59,790 nt of DNA, taken from assembly GCA_005799745.1 (NCBI GenBank), contig SYFY01000028.1, positions 1-59,790 on the forward strand. The letters run 5' to 3'. The stretch comes from Gammaproteobacteria bacterium (lineage in GTDB: Bacteria > Pseudomonadota > Gammaproteobacteria > Pseudomonadales > Azotimanducaceae). Below, piece after piece: positions 18,034 through 27,704 of this stretch (position 1 is the first letter of the stretch; each line of letters begins with the position of its first letter). The position numbers and the translations under genes were made by a program. A model generated the notes under the pieces. It did not search any database. It saw only the letters and a program-made list of their open reading frames with translations, and was not told the DNA's origin.

Positions 18034-19977
18034 ATGAGCGAAGCCACTACCTTGTTCATGATCGCGGCAGTTTTCTGCGGCATAAATCTGGGGGCGTTGG
18101 TTTTGGCCACCCCGAGCGCAGTTCCACTATCGGCGGCCGGAAGGTTCCTGTTCGGCCTTTGCCTCACCCCGTTCTTCCTCGGGCTCTCCTTTCTTCTCTC
18201 TTCCTGGCTTTGGCCGGGAACGCACAAGTGGTTTCACATCGGGTTCCCGCTGCTGCTGAGCAGCGCCTTTTTGGTCAGCAGATGGCGATGGTTAGGTTCA
18301 TTGCTGCGAAGCGTCGGCGAGAATCAGACAGGCTTAGATGGTTGCGCTGAACGCGATGCAACCAGGAACACCTATCGGTGGTTGTTCCTGTTCTGCTTGT
18401 TGCCGCTACTCTATCCGCTGAGTGGATTGGTGCAGCACATCGTTGCCGATACACGCGCTCCAATTGTGGCCTTCGATGCCTTGCAATACATGCGGCAAGC
18501 CTTACCCCTCACCCTGTCGGGTGATGCTTCATCGTTGATTGGGCATGAAGGCGATGATGAAGGGACATTACGCGGTGATCTTCACCACCCTGCCTGGCCC
18601 GCCTATCTGGCATATGCCTTGCAGTTCTCACCAATCGATGCAGGTGATCCGTCGCTTGATCACGCTGCGGGAGCAGCGATTCAGATCTGCTTCGTTCTGA
18701 TGATCAGTGGACTGGCGGTGTTGATGCTTTCATTGCACGCATCAATCGGCTGGCCTCTGGCTGTCTCGTTCCTGCTGCTCGTACCTCAGTTTGACTATGT
18801 GGTGAACAGCTTCAGCCGAGATGCCTATCGGATTCTTCCGGTGCTCCTGCTCATCGCCGTCCTTGTGAGAATACGTCCCGGGGGAATCTTGCCGCGAAGC
18901 CACCTGGCAACGGTCGCAGGATTGAGTGCGCTAGCGCTCATCGGCCATACGCTCGGTGGCTTCATCGTGGTGGCACTGGGGAGCGCGTGGGGGCTGTGGT
19001 ACCTGCTCGGTCACGGGAGGGTCGCCGACGTGGCTCTTGGCGCAGCCGCGATGTTGTCGGGTTTGCTTGCCGGCGGGTTGCACCATTTCAAGACATTGAC
19101 GGCGACCGGCTCCTTCACCGGTGGTGCGCTCGCTGACGATGCACTTCGCGGGACGGAGTATGAAGCGCGGCTGCAACAACTATGGAACGTGGGACTTCCC
19201 GAAACGCTCGAGATCTTCGACCGAGTCCAGGAGTTGGTGATGCGTGACGGGATTGGAGTTGGAGTCGTTGGTCTGGGACTTGCTGTAAGCGTCACGATGG
19301 TTGCCCTGCTTAGATCTTCTGACTCGCGTTGGCGTACGCTTCTTTTTCTTGCGCTTGTTAACCTCTCGATGTTCGTTCAGTTCACGGGATTGATCGACTG
19401 GTTCGGATATCGAGTCTCTGACTGGTTTATTACGAACAAGAGATATGTTTTGCACTGGAATGCGGTGAATGCAGTTTTTCTCGCTTTTTCAGTGGTTGCT
19501 CTCGGTTGGTGGCTGGTAGAGAGATATGGAAAGCGGGGATGGGTTGTCCCGGTCTTGGTGAGTGTGCTCTTTAGTCTTGGTGCCGGTACAGTTCTCGATA
19601 GCGTCTGGTACCGGAACACCTGGGGGCGAGAATATCCTGCAGAGTTGTTAACCAATGTGGTTAAGGCGCAGGAACAACTCGGAACCAGGGAGCGTCTTCT
19701 CCTCGAGGATGCCCGATGGAACTGGTACCTGGGGAATCAGGAGTTGTTGCTCTATACCCATCCAACGCATCGGCTCTTTCAGGCAACTAGCTGCGGCGAG
19801 TTTTCGCAGAGCCTGTCGACGCTGCGCGTTGGGGGTGTTGTCCTCGGCCAATCATCCTTGGGAAACCTCTGGAAAGACTCAACCTTGCTCAAGTGCCTGA
19901 GTGGTCCCGGCTTTTTACGGGTTGACGAAGCGGATGCAACGTTTGCCATTTACGTTCGTCGTAGGGCGACCCATTGA
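18034..19977 (+). CDS. Third GT-C-like polytopic membrane protein
   Basis: 647 residues, mostly membrane segments with a short soluble C-terminal part. Loop 1 carries FDALQYMRQALPL and then LHHPAWPAYLAYAL, paralleling the GND.LEY and H-P motifs of the two other GT-C-like proteins in this run. The C-terminal LLLEDARWNWYLGNQELLL sits where those proteins have RVL..RQA.F.FY, so the overall plan is the same with a much shorter tail. It follows the flippase-like gene by 13 bases and ends the + strand run. A role as glycosyltransferase or polymerase of a lipid-linked sugar is likely. It converges on the toroid gene. Confidence 0.7.
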   Translation: MSEATTLFMIAAVFCGINLGALVLATPSAVPLSAAGRFLFGLCLTPFFLGLSFLLSSWLWPGTHKWFHIGFPLLLSSAFLVSRWRWLGSLLRSVGENQTGLDGCAERDATRNTYRWLFLFCLLPLLYPLSGLVQHIVADTRAPIVAFDALQYMRQALPLTLSGDASSLIGHEGDDEGTLRGDLHHPAWPAYLAYALQFSPIDAGDPSLDHAAGAAIQICFVLMISGLAVLMLSLHASIGWPLAVSFLLLVPQFDYVVNSFSRDAYRILPVLLLIAVLVRIRPGGILPRSHLATVAGLSALALIGHTLGGFIVVALGSAWGLWYLLGHGRVADVALGAAAMLSGLLAGGLHHFKTLTATGSFTGGALADDALRGTEYEARLQQLWNVGLPETLEIFDRVQELVMRDGIGVGVVGLGLAVSVTMVALLRSSDSRWRTLLFLALVNLSMFVQFTGLIDWFGYRVSDWFITNKRYVLHWNAVNAVFLAFSVVALGWWLVERYGKRGWVVPVLVSVLFSLGAGTVLDSVWYRNTWGREYPAELLTNVVKAQEQLGTRERLLLEDARWNWYLGNQELLLYTHPTHRLFQATSCGEFSQSLSTLRVGGVVLGQSSLGNLWKDSTLLKCLSGPGFLRVDEADATFAIYVRRRATH

Positions 19978-20062
19978 AAAGAACGGCCGTCACGACTTGA
20001 TCCCCAACGAGGGCGGCGCTGTCCGTCACACAGAGCAGAGGCCGGTGCGTGTCGTGCCTTGT

Positions 20063-21493
20063 TCAGACTCCGTCGTGCAGATACATCCGCAGTGCCTTGT
20101 AGAAGGGCGCCTGTGTCCACCTGATAAACACCGCCTCGTTTACGTCGCCTGACTCGAGCAGCTTGAAATTGAACTTTCCATGTCCTGCATAGAATTTTTC
20201 CAGGACCACCCGCATTAACTCATCACGTTCGCATGACTTGCCGAGAAGAGAGGTCGTTATGATCGCCTGCGCCATATCGTGTCCGTCGATCGGATACGTT
20301 GTGGTGGGACTCCACTTCGTTACACCATCGGTGAGTAGTTCATGCGCGTAGTAGTCCCATCCTCCAGCCAGGGCAGTCCCGATCGGCAAGCCGGAACGCG
20401 GATCAGCTTTTGAAAATAGAGCCAGCCCGTCGAGTATGTAGAGGCTATGGCGATTGTCGATGATTCGATCAGCAGGATTGCCCTGGTGAGGTGCCGTGTA
20501 AAACCATGAACCGTCGCTGTTTTGAGTGTTTACGACAAAGGCCATCGCTTCGCGCGCGAGGGTCGTTGCGTTGTTATCTTTGAGGAGCGCCCCTGCTCGC
20601 GCGAGAAAGGCGGCGACGAGTGCGTTGCCGTTGATGATGGGTGAGTCCGAGTCTTTCACGAATCGAAAACACAGGCCCGAGGAAGTCTTCAGGACGCCGC
20701 ACTCATCGACTAGAAAATCTGTTAGCCCACGCACCCATTGTTCAATGAGGCCAACAGGAAGCAATTCCCGTGCGTCGATCAATGCGTTGCCGACCACGGC
20801 GCTGCTGAAGGCAACAGGCCAGTGAGGAGGGTAGACCTTGCCATCTCGCCAGGTGAAGGGTAGCCCCCAAGCTGGGGCCTTGGTGTATGGGCTCTTGTTG
20901 ACTTCCAACAATTGAACGATTCTTTCGATGCGTCGGACTCGATCTGCACTTTCTGGAGCCAATGCCTCAGCACTCAACGCGTAAGCGAGGGCTTGCGGAA
21001 TGACGACCGCTGGCATGTTGCGGAAGATGGCAGATGGGAGATGTGGGTGTAACCACTTCACGACGGGTTTAATCAGATCGAGAAGTGGCCGCAGCGGCGC
21101 AAACTGCGCTGTGGCATTGGCCTTCGCGGCAATCTGGTAAGGATCCTGTCCAGCGTAGTCGGCTTCCTCAAGCCAAGTTCCCGTCTCAAACACGGCGGCT
21201 TCGACGAGCTTCTTCATCTCCGAATCTGCCACGATGCTCGCCATGAGTTCGACGGAAGAGGTGCCATGCGACGAAAAATTCCAATCAGGAATCATCAGGT
21301 GCGCCACCCTAGGGGAATCGGGATAGGTCGGCAATGGTCGATGAACCATGACTGACAAAAACAACGATGGATCGAAAGCACTTCTCCTTCGTGGCCTGAT
21401 ACAGGTGAGGAATCCGAAATCGGCTGGACCCTCAGCTCCATGCAATGGAGAATTCACCGCCATGAACGATGTTTGTTCACAAACAGAATCCAA
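20063..21493 (-). CDS. Alpha/alpha-toroid-like protein of unknown function (block A, intact)
   Basis: Up to 476 residues. The C-terminal 300 residues are helical with repeated signatures such as QNSDGSWFYTAP, NRHSLYILDGLALF and WSPTTTYPIDGHDMAQAI, typical of alpha/alpha-toroid proteins (prenyltransferase/squalene-cyclase-like or glycan-processing epimerase and lyase folds). No catalytic set can be named. The start is uncertain: the first 60-80 residues look non-conserved, and in-frame ATGs at 21349, 21295 or 21244 are alternatives, none with a strong ribosome site. It is divergent from the broken GT2 gene. A truncated, frameshifted copy lies in the same position in block B, so the gene belongs to a repeated module. 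Confidence 0.65.
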   Translation of the reverse strand: MDSVCEQTSFMAVNSPLHGAEGPADFGFLTCIRPRRRSAFDPSLFLSVMVHRPLPTYPDSPRVAHLMIPDWNFSSHGTSSVELMASIVADSEMKKLVEAAVFETGTWLEEADYAGQDPYQIAAKANATAQFAPLRPLLDLIKPVVKWLHPHLPSAIFRNMPAVVIPQALAYALSAEALAPESADRVRRIERIVQLLEVNKSPYTKAPAWGLPFTWRDGKVYPPHWPVAFSSAVVGNALIDARELLPVGLIEQWVRGLTDFLVDECGVLKTSSGLCFRFVKDSDSPIINGNALVAAFLARAGALLKDNNATTLAREAMAFVVNTQNSDGSWFYTAPHQGNPADRIIDNRHSLYILDGLALFSKADPRSGLPIGTALAGGWDYYAHELLTDGVTKWSPTTTYPIDGHDMAQAIITTSLLGKSCERDELMRVVLEKFYAGHGKFNFKLLESGDVNEAVFIRWTQAPFYKALRMYLHDGV

Positions 21494-21498
21494 TACCC

Positions 21499-22512
21499 AT
21501 GAATAAAGAAAAATCGGTCGTGATCGTTGTACCTGCGTTTAACGAGGAGGGGTAGGTTGCGCGACTTGTGATCGATCCCATGCAGGAATTTGTTGACAAG
21601 ATCATCATCGTCAATGATTGCAGCTGAGACCGAACTTCCGAGGAAGTCAGGGAGTCTGCCGCGTACCGAAGTGGTCGCGTGGACTTGATCGAACATGCAG
21701 TGAACCAGGTCGTCGGCGGTGCGATTGCCACGGGTTACAAGTGGGCTCGCGATCTAGGCTACAATCTCGCCGTTGTAATGGCCGGGGACGGGCAAAAGAA
21801 TCCTGCAGATCTTCCGGCGATACTTGATCCTGTGGTTGAGGATGCGGCTGATTACACCAAAGGGAATCGGCTTGTTACAGGTGCTGCCTTCTGGAAGATC
21901 CCGCGAATCCGTTTTCTTGACAATTCGATGATGTCCCTGCTCACCAAGATTGCTTCAGGCTATTGGCGAGTCGCTGGTTCTCAAACAGGCTACACCGCGA
22001 TCAATCGCACAGCGCTGATGGCGATTGACTGGGATCAGATGTACAAGCATTACGGTCAACCCAATGATCTTCTCGAAAAGCTTTACGTCGCTGGAATGCG
22101 CGTTATCGATGTTTCCATCGAGCCGGTGTGTGACGTTGGTGAGAAGTCAGGTATCAAGATCAGGAAGGTCGTATTCACGATCGGCACGTTGCAGATCAAG
22201 CTCTTTTTCTGGCGTTTGAAGGAAAAGTACATCATCAGGGATTTCCATCCCCTCGTTTTTTTCTTTGCGTTTGGATTCGTGACGTTCTTTTTGAGCGCCC
22301 TGCTGATGGTCAGATTCGAGATTCTCTGGTTCGGCACGGGCGGCGTGGCTGAAGTTACTCTGTTGAGCTGGTTGTTCTGTTTCTCGCTGTCGTTTAACTC
22401 CTTTGGTTTTGCGATGTGGTTCGACTACGAGGCGAACAAGCATCTCAATCCACCGCTGGTACGACGCGAATTTTCGAGGAGCGGTCCAGCCGCAGGGGCG
22501 CGCGCGCGCTGA
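21499..22512 (+). pseudogene. Broken GT2 glycosyltransferase (block A copy)
   Basis: Homolog of the intact GT2 in block B through its whole length, from VVIVVPAFNEEG to a C-terminal pair of membrane segments and WFDYEANKHLNPPL. Two in-frame stop codons interrupt it: TAG at 21553-21555, where the intact copy has a glutamine (EQGQ), and TGA at 21625-21627, where the intact copy has lysine (CSKDE). The rest is open and well conserved, which suggests recent inactivation. A downstream restart would drop the nucleotide-binding start of the GT-A fold. The TAG differs by one base from the expected CAG. Confidence 0.85.
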
Positions 22513-22747
22513 GCATCTAATCCAGGATGTACCGGCGTCCGTCAGAGGTTAGCACCTTCGAGCCTTAGAGCAGTTACTGATGCAGCGAAGTGAGCGTGTT
22601 GCGCTGCAGGTGAAGTATCTGGGGTTGTTAAGAGGGAAGCTTCGCGTGTGATTGAGATCGTCGTCGAGATAACTGCGGCGACTACGCTGCTGGTTATCCA
22701 ATATCCGTATGTAGTGAACTTCCAGAACTGAAGAGGGACCGTTTTCG

Positions 22748-24800
22748 ATGTGTGGCATATTCGTTATTGCAGTGGAAAAAGATGCCGAATTGGGCAGGGC
22801 GCAATACGAAGCGCTGTTCGAACGTTTGTACGTTCTTTCTGAAAGTCGGGGGAAGGAATCTGCCGGCCCTGCACTTGTTGCTTCCGGAAGAACAACTCGC
22901 CTGGAGAATGAAGGGGGATGTAGCTGCCACCTTACTGTTGCGCTCGAGTGAATATCGGAAGACGTTTTCGACGGTTCTCAATCGTGTCTATCAGCAATCG
23001 GATGTTCGCCCGCAAAAATCCCTGGTCGCGTTGGCTCACTCCCGTCTTGTGACCAACGGTCGCGCAGAGCGGCCGGAGAACAACCAGCCGGTTCAACATG
23101 GGCAGGCAAACGTCGTTCACAACGGCATCATCGTAAACGTCGATGAGCTATGGGAATCGAACCAGCATCTGCAAAGGCGAGCGGAGGTTGATACCGAGGT
23201 TATTGCTGCGCTGCTGGACGAAGCGATGACAATCACCGGTGACATGGTCGCCGCCATGCAGGCAGTGTTTGGCAAACTTCAAGGTGCGGCTTCGATCGCC
23301 TGGACCTGTGCGGCGATGCCTGCGGTTGGGCTCGCTACGAACACGGGTGACCTCTTTCTCGCGCGCTCTCGTGATAACGTCGTAGCGGTTTTCGGCTCCG
23401 AACGCTTCATCTTGAGCACTGCTCTGGCAGGAGCAGGAAGCAGTGACGCCTGGGGTCCAGTGGTGCAGCTCCCGCCCGGTAAAGGACTGTCTGTTTCCTT
23501 CGACCCAGCTGATCGGTGTAGCGGGAGCTTTTTCAACCTGGCAGATGGGCCTGTCCAGAAAGGGCTCGCTCCGGGTTGTGCTCGACCTGAAGTTGTCATA
23601 GAGGACCTAGAGATTTCACGACAGGCTGCACCGCTCTCAGTCATTATGCGAGAAGCGGATCTGTCTTTGTTGCGTTACAGCGAAACGACCGTTGCAGAGC
23701 TACGACGTTGTGCTCGTTGTGTTTTGCCGGAGACCTTTCCATTCATCCAGTTTGATTCGCAGGGAGTATGTAACTACTGCCACGGCTAGCAGAAGAAGTT
23801 CCGCGATGAAGACGAGGCGCGCTCACGAGCACGATTCGCAGAAACGACAAAGAAATACCGCTCCACAGATGGCAGTCCGGATGTTTTGGTGCCCTTCTCT
23901 GGTGGACAGTACAGTTGTTACGGATTGCACCTCATCAATCGTGAGTTCGGCTTGAATCCGATAACGTTCACGTACGACTTGGGAATGGTGACTGATCTTG
24001 CGAGACGGAACATCGCCAGAATGTGCGGCGTGTTGGGCGTGCAGAACGTCCTGGTTTCGGCTGATATACGGATGAAGCGTGAGAACATTCGAAAGAATGT
24101 CTCGGCCTGGTTGAAGCGTCCGAATCTAGGTGTGGTTCCCCTCTTTATGGCAGGAGACAAACACTTCTACCTGAGGTCGAGCGAGCTGAAACGACAGACG
24201 GGTATTCAACTCAACATCTGGTCGGTGAATCCACTCGAAAATACGGACTTTAAAGTAGGGCTCTGTTGCTTGAAGCCGAATTTTGAAATGGAGCGTGTGG
24301 ATCAGTTGTCACTGACTGACAAGATTCGTCTGCTCGGCTACTACGGGAGTGCCGTCATGATTAACCCGGGGTACCTGAATTCCTCACTCCAGGATACGGC
24401 GTCGGCCTATTTTTCCTGTTACCTCGAACCGAGGAGAGATTTCGTTTCCCTGTTCCATCACGTGGTTTGGGATGAAAGATTCGTTAACGAAGTCATATGC
24501 GACAACTACGGATTTGAGCGGGCAACTGACTCGCCGTCGACGTGGCGAATTGGTGACGGGACGGCTCCGTTCTACAGCTACATCTACATGATCGCCAAGG
24601 GATTTACGGAGTTCGACACATTCCGGAGCAATCAGATTCGTGAAGGACAGATATCCCGTCCGGAAGCGCTCGCTGCTATCCTCGAAGAAAACAGACCTAG
24701 AGCGGACGGGTTGCGCTGGTATCTCGAGATGATCGGCGTTGATTTCAATGACGCCATTCGGACCGTGAATCGGCTGGATACCCAGGGGCTGCATGCGTGA
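22748..24800 (+). pseudogene. Broken glutaminase/PP-loop amidotransferase (copy 2, block A)
   Basis: Same architecture as the intact copy in block B: MCGIF start, SESRGKESAG, AHSRLVTNG, HNGIIVN, AEVDTE, a CARC...CNYC ribbon, then the PP-loop region. Three lesions are visible. An extra C in the CCC at 22867-22869 shifts the frame after SRGKESAG. A TAG at 23787-23789 replaces the tyrosine following CNYCHG. The PP-loop reads SGGQYS instead of SGGRDS, so the key aspartate is lost. From 23790 to the end the frame is open again. The stop overlaps the GTG of the following gene, so coupled translation of that gene may now depend on the remnant. Confidence 0.87.
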
Positions 24801-25558
24801 GAGATTTTTCGCTCGCCAGTTATCTTCGCATCGTGAGTGCTCTTCGAGATCGCGGCCTTGGCGTTTACCCGGTGAGAGACTGGATGAGGCACAAACCTGC
24901 GTCCGGTGTGGTGATGCGTCAAGATGTGGACCGTCGCCCCGGAAACGCTGTGGCGATGGCGCGTGCGGAAAGTGCAGCAGGCATCAAAGCCACGTACTAC
25001 TTTCGTGTTGTCGGCAGTGCCAACAATCCTGAGGCTATGAAGGCTGTTGCTGAGCTCGGACATGAAGTGGGCTACCACTACGAAGATCTGAGTCTGGCAA
25101 AAGGCGATGTGCAAAAGGCACTGAAGTTGTTTGGTCAGCATCTGAGCGAGATTCGCAAAAACGCTTCTGTCGATACGATCATGATGCATGGATCACCACT
25201 TTCGCGTCACTACAATCTCGGTATGTGGGCGCAGGCCAGCCCTATTGATTTCGGTCTGATGGGTGATGCGTTTCTGCATCTCGACTACCGCGATACTGTT
25301 TATCTCACCGAGACGGGCAGGTCATGGAAGTCCAGTAGTGCAAACCTCAGAGATCGGCCTCCCGATGCGTTGGAAGCTCAGCTGGATGATGGCGGGACTC
25401 AAGCAGTGCTCAGTTTCCTGACGCGATCTAAGGCGAAGCGATTTGCGTTTTCTGTGCATCCCGAGAGATGGGATGCGGGCCTGGTCGGCTGGACCATGCA
25501 GTATGGGAAAGATGCACTGGCGAATGGCGCGAAGCGTTTGATCAGAATGCTTCGCTAG
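24797..25558 (+). CDS. Polysaccharide deacetylase-like protein
   Basis: 253 residues with NodB-like features: VVMRQDVDRRPGNA in the position of the catalytic/metal aspartate motif, AGIKATYYFR, and HEVGYHYEDL in the place of the zinc-binding H-x3-H motif. MMHGSPLSRHY and FSVHPERW supply further histidines. Such proteins are often annotated as polysaccharide deacetylase family in surface-glycan loci. The GTG start overlaps the stop of the broken amidotransferase, showing it once formed a co-translated pair. Block B has no equivalent gene after its amidotransferase. Confidence 0.72.
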   Translation: MRDFSLASYLRIVSALRDRGLGVYPVRDWMRHKPASGVVMRQDVDRRPGNAVAMARAESAAGIKATYYFRVVGSANNPEAMKAVAELGHEVGYHYEDLSLAKGDVQKALKLFGQHLSEIRKNASVDTIMMHGSPLSRHYNLGMWAQASPIDFGLMGDAFLHLDYRDTVYLTETGRSWKSSSANLRDRPPDALEAQLDDGGTQAVLSFLTRSKAKRFAFSVHPERWDAGLVGWTMQYGKDALANGAKRLIRMLR

Positions 25559-25620
25559 CGCGCTGGGGCGCACCATAGTGGAATCTGCTGGCGTGGCGTC
25601 ACCCGCTTTTGGAGAAATGG

Positions 25621-26664
25621 ATGAGCTTGTTCAAGCTGATTGAGGCGCTGTTACTCGCTGGACTGCCATCGTTTATCAAGTTGCCGTACTTGAGGATGCG
25701 AGGAGCGAAAATCGGGAAGGGCACACGTGTTTCCTTTCTCTCCATACTCTTCGTGGACGAGATTGAGATCGGGGACGACTGCCGAATTTGGCCTGCGACC
25801 ATTGTTCACTGTCGCAAACTCAAGCTCGGCAATCGCGTGGAGATCCGAGCGCTCACGGTGATTGACACCGTAAACGTGCAGATAGGCCACGACTCGATCG
25901 TGATGGAGCAGGTTGTGGTGGGTGGGATGAAGTCACCCAGGTCGTCGCTGGTGATTGGGGCCCGGGTCAAGATATTCCCTTACTGTTTTATCAACCCTAC
26001 GGAGCCCATCGTTATTGAAGATGAGGTTGGAGTTGGTGGATCAAACTATCTGTTTACCCACGGTTCGTGGCCATCGGCCCTTGATGGATACCCGATTGCG
26101 TTTGGCCCCATAACGATTCGCAAAGGCGTGTGGCTTCCCTGGCGCGTATTCATTCTTCCGAACGTTGAGGTCGGAGAGCATTGCACTATTGGTGCGGGAT
26201 CCGTGATCAACAGGAGTGTTCCGGCATACTCACTAGCTGCCGGCTCACCGGCGAAAGTTCTCTCCGCCGATGGTGCCTACATCAAGCCCAAGACCCATGA
26301 CCAACAACTGGAATATGTGGAGCAGATCATTCGAGAGATGCTTGAATTCATGGAGTTTGAAGGCGCCGTCGTTGATCGCCGAGACTCTCCCGGGGGCCTG
26401 TTCGTGCAACTCCGCGGTAAAGGCAGAGCTGCGGATTTTTTGTATTGTCGCGACGTGGTGGTTGGTTCGGAGGAGGCAGATGTTCTCGTCTCGTGGTCGC
26501 AGATCAGTGACTCGGCGAGAGAGAATCTTATCCGGCGTGGTACGGGTTGGTTGGACCTGGCCTCCCGTCAGTGTTTCTTTGGAGGAAACAAGCGTACACA
26601 CGACGTGCGGGCGTTCTTTGGTCGATTCGGCGTTCGCTTCAGTGTTTGGGGGGAGGAGTCCTGA
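25621..26664 (+). CDS. Left-handed beta-helix (hexapeptide) acyltransferase
   Basis: 347 residues. Residues about 30-215 are hexapeptide repeats of the left-handed beta-helix type (RGAKIGKGTRVSF, IEIGDDCRIWP, LKLGNRVEI, VEVGEHCTIGAGSVI) ending with the usual VPAYSLAAGSPAKVL. The fold transfers acetyl or other acyl groups from a CoA donor to sugars. A C-terminal extension of about 120 residues after the helix is not a domain I recognise. The ATG is chosen over the in-frame TTG four codons upstream because a GGAG lies at proper distance. It converges with the SDR gene of the wbp operon. Confidence 0.83.
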   Translation: MSLFKLIEALLLAGLPSFIKLPYLRMRGAKIGKGTRVSFLSILFVDEIEIGDDCRIWPATIVHCRKLKLGNRVEIRALTVIDTVNVQIGHDSIVMEQVVVGGMKSPRSSLVIGARVKIFPYCFINPTEPIVIEDEVGVGGSNYLFTHGSWPSALDGYPIAFGPITIRKGVWLPWRVFILPNVEVGEHCTIGAGSVINRSVPAYSLAAGSPAKVLSADGAYIKPKTHDQQLEYVEQIIREMLEFMEFEGAVVDRRDSPGGLFVQLRGKGRAADFLYCRDVVVGSEEADVLVSWSQISDSARENLIRRGTGWLDLASRQCFFGGNKRTHDVRAFFGRFGVRFSVWGEES

Positions 26665-26759
26665 AATGAAACGGAAAAGGAACCGAAAAGTAACAGAGGT
26701 AAGCGCGTGTCGTGAGGGAAGGTCGCCCACGCTCGATTCCACGGTTCGCTGTTGTCGTG

Positions 26760-27704
26760 TTAACGGTACTCTTGTAACGCGTTTGCAAACGCGTCTGCGG
26801 GAGACGTTGGTGGCGTCCAGCCATTCTCAAGCGCTTTGCTAGATGACCAATCGACGACCAGTGAACGGGTCATGCTGTCCATCTCTCGACCAAAGCCGAT
26901 CAGCCGGGCAGCCGCTCTCAGCATCGGAGGCGAGCAAGATAACACTCGACTGGGCAGGTTCAGGCCAGCAGCAATCTCACGAATAAGATCAGGTATGATC
27001 CAGTCGGAGCCATCTCCGATGACATGCACACGTCGTTCATAGTCCGACTCGCCCGACGCACATTGATACAGGAAATCGACCAGATTGTGGACGCTGATAA
27101 ACGATCTCGCTGCCGTAACCGATTTGAAAGGTAGTGGGATGCCGGACTGAATGAGACGAACGAGGCGCGTGAAGTTGCCTGGACAGGCCGGTCCATACAC
27201 CAGCGGCGGTCGTACGATGCACAACTGTGTCCGGCGCTCCGCGCAATAATCCGTCAGAGCCTCTTCGGCCGCCCACTTCGTCGCAGCATAGGAGGTGAGA
27301 GGGCGGATCGGAGAATCTGCCCGTACAGGTTCCTGTGACCAGTTTCCGTGGACGCTGACGGTACTCACCTGAACGAATCGCATGATGCGCGCCGCTGCGG
27401 CTGCGGCAGCTGCGTGCAGCGCGACCTGATGATTGCTGAAATGAAGGAGATTCTTATCCGTTTCGCGCTCCGTGAAGTTGTGCGCTCGCCCTGCGAGGTG
27501 AATGAGCGCTGTGCATCCTTCCAAGGCTGATCGTGAAGGCAGTCCAGTATCGCTTTCATGCAGTTGCAGAAAAGTGCTGTCGACAGCTGGCGAGTTTGCT
27601 GCGCCAGTTCTAACGAATCCGACGACGGCGACTTTTTGATTGACCAGGTATTCGATTAGATTTCTTGCGATGTAGCCGTTAGCTCCTGTAACAGCGATCT
27701 TCAT
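26760..27704 (-). CDS. NAD-dependent nucleotide-sugar epimerase/reductase (extended SDR)
   Basis: 314 residues with a Rossmann start MKIAVTGANGYIARNL and the catalytic YAATKWAAEEAL (YxxxK). RSFISVHNLVDFL is typical of UDP-sugar epimerases of the WbpV/WbpK kind, which reduce or epimerise 4-keto hexosamines. The third glycine of the nucleotide-binding loop is alanine. It is the last gene of the minus operon and overlaps the glycosyltransferase before it (ATGA). A likely job is finishing a 6-deoxy amino sugar (FucNAc or QuiNAc type), but the matching 4,6-dehydratase is not in the window. Confidence 0.82.
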   Translation of the reverse strand: MKIAVTGANGYIARNLIEYLVNQKVAVVGFVRTGAANSPAVDSTFLQLHESDTGLPSRSALEGCTALIHLAGRAHNFTERETDKNLLHFSNHQVALHAAAAAAAARIMRFVQVSTVSVHGNWSQEPVRADSPIRPLTSYAATKWAAEEALTDYCAERRTQLCIVRPPLVYGPACPGNFTRLVRLIQSGIPLPFKSVTAARSFISVHNLVDFLYQCASGESDYERRVHVIGDGSDWIIPDLIREIAAGLNLPSRVLSCSPPMLRAAARLIGFGREMDSMTRSLVVDWSSSKALENGWTPPTSPADAFANALQEYR

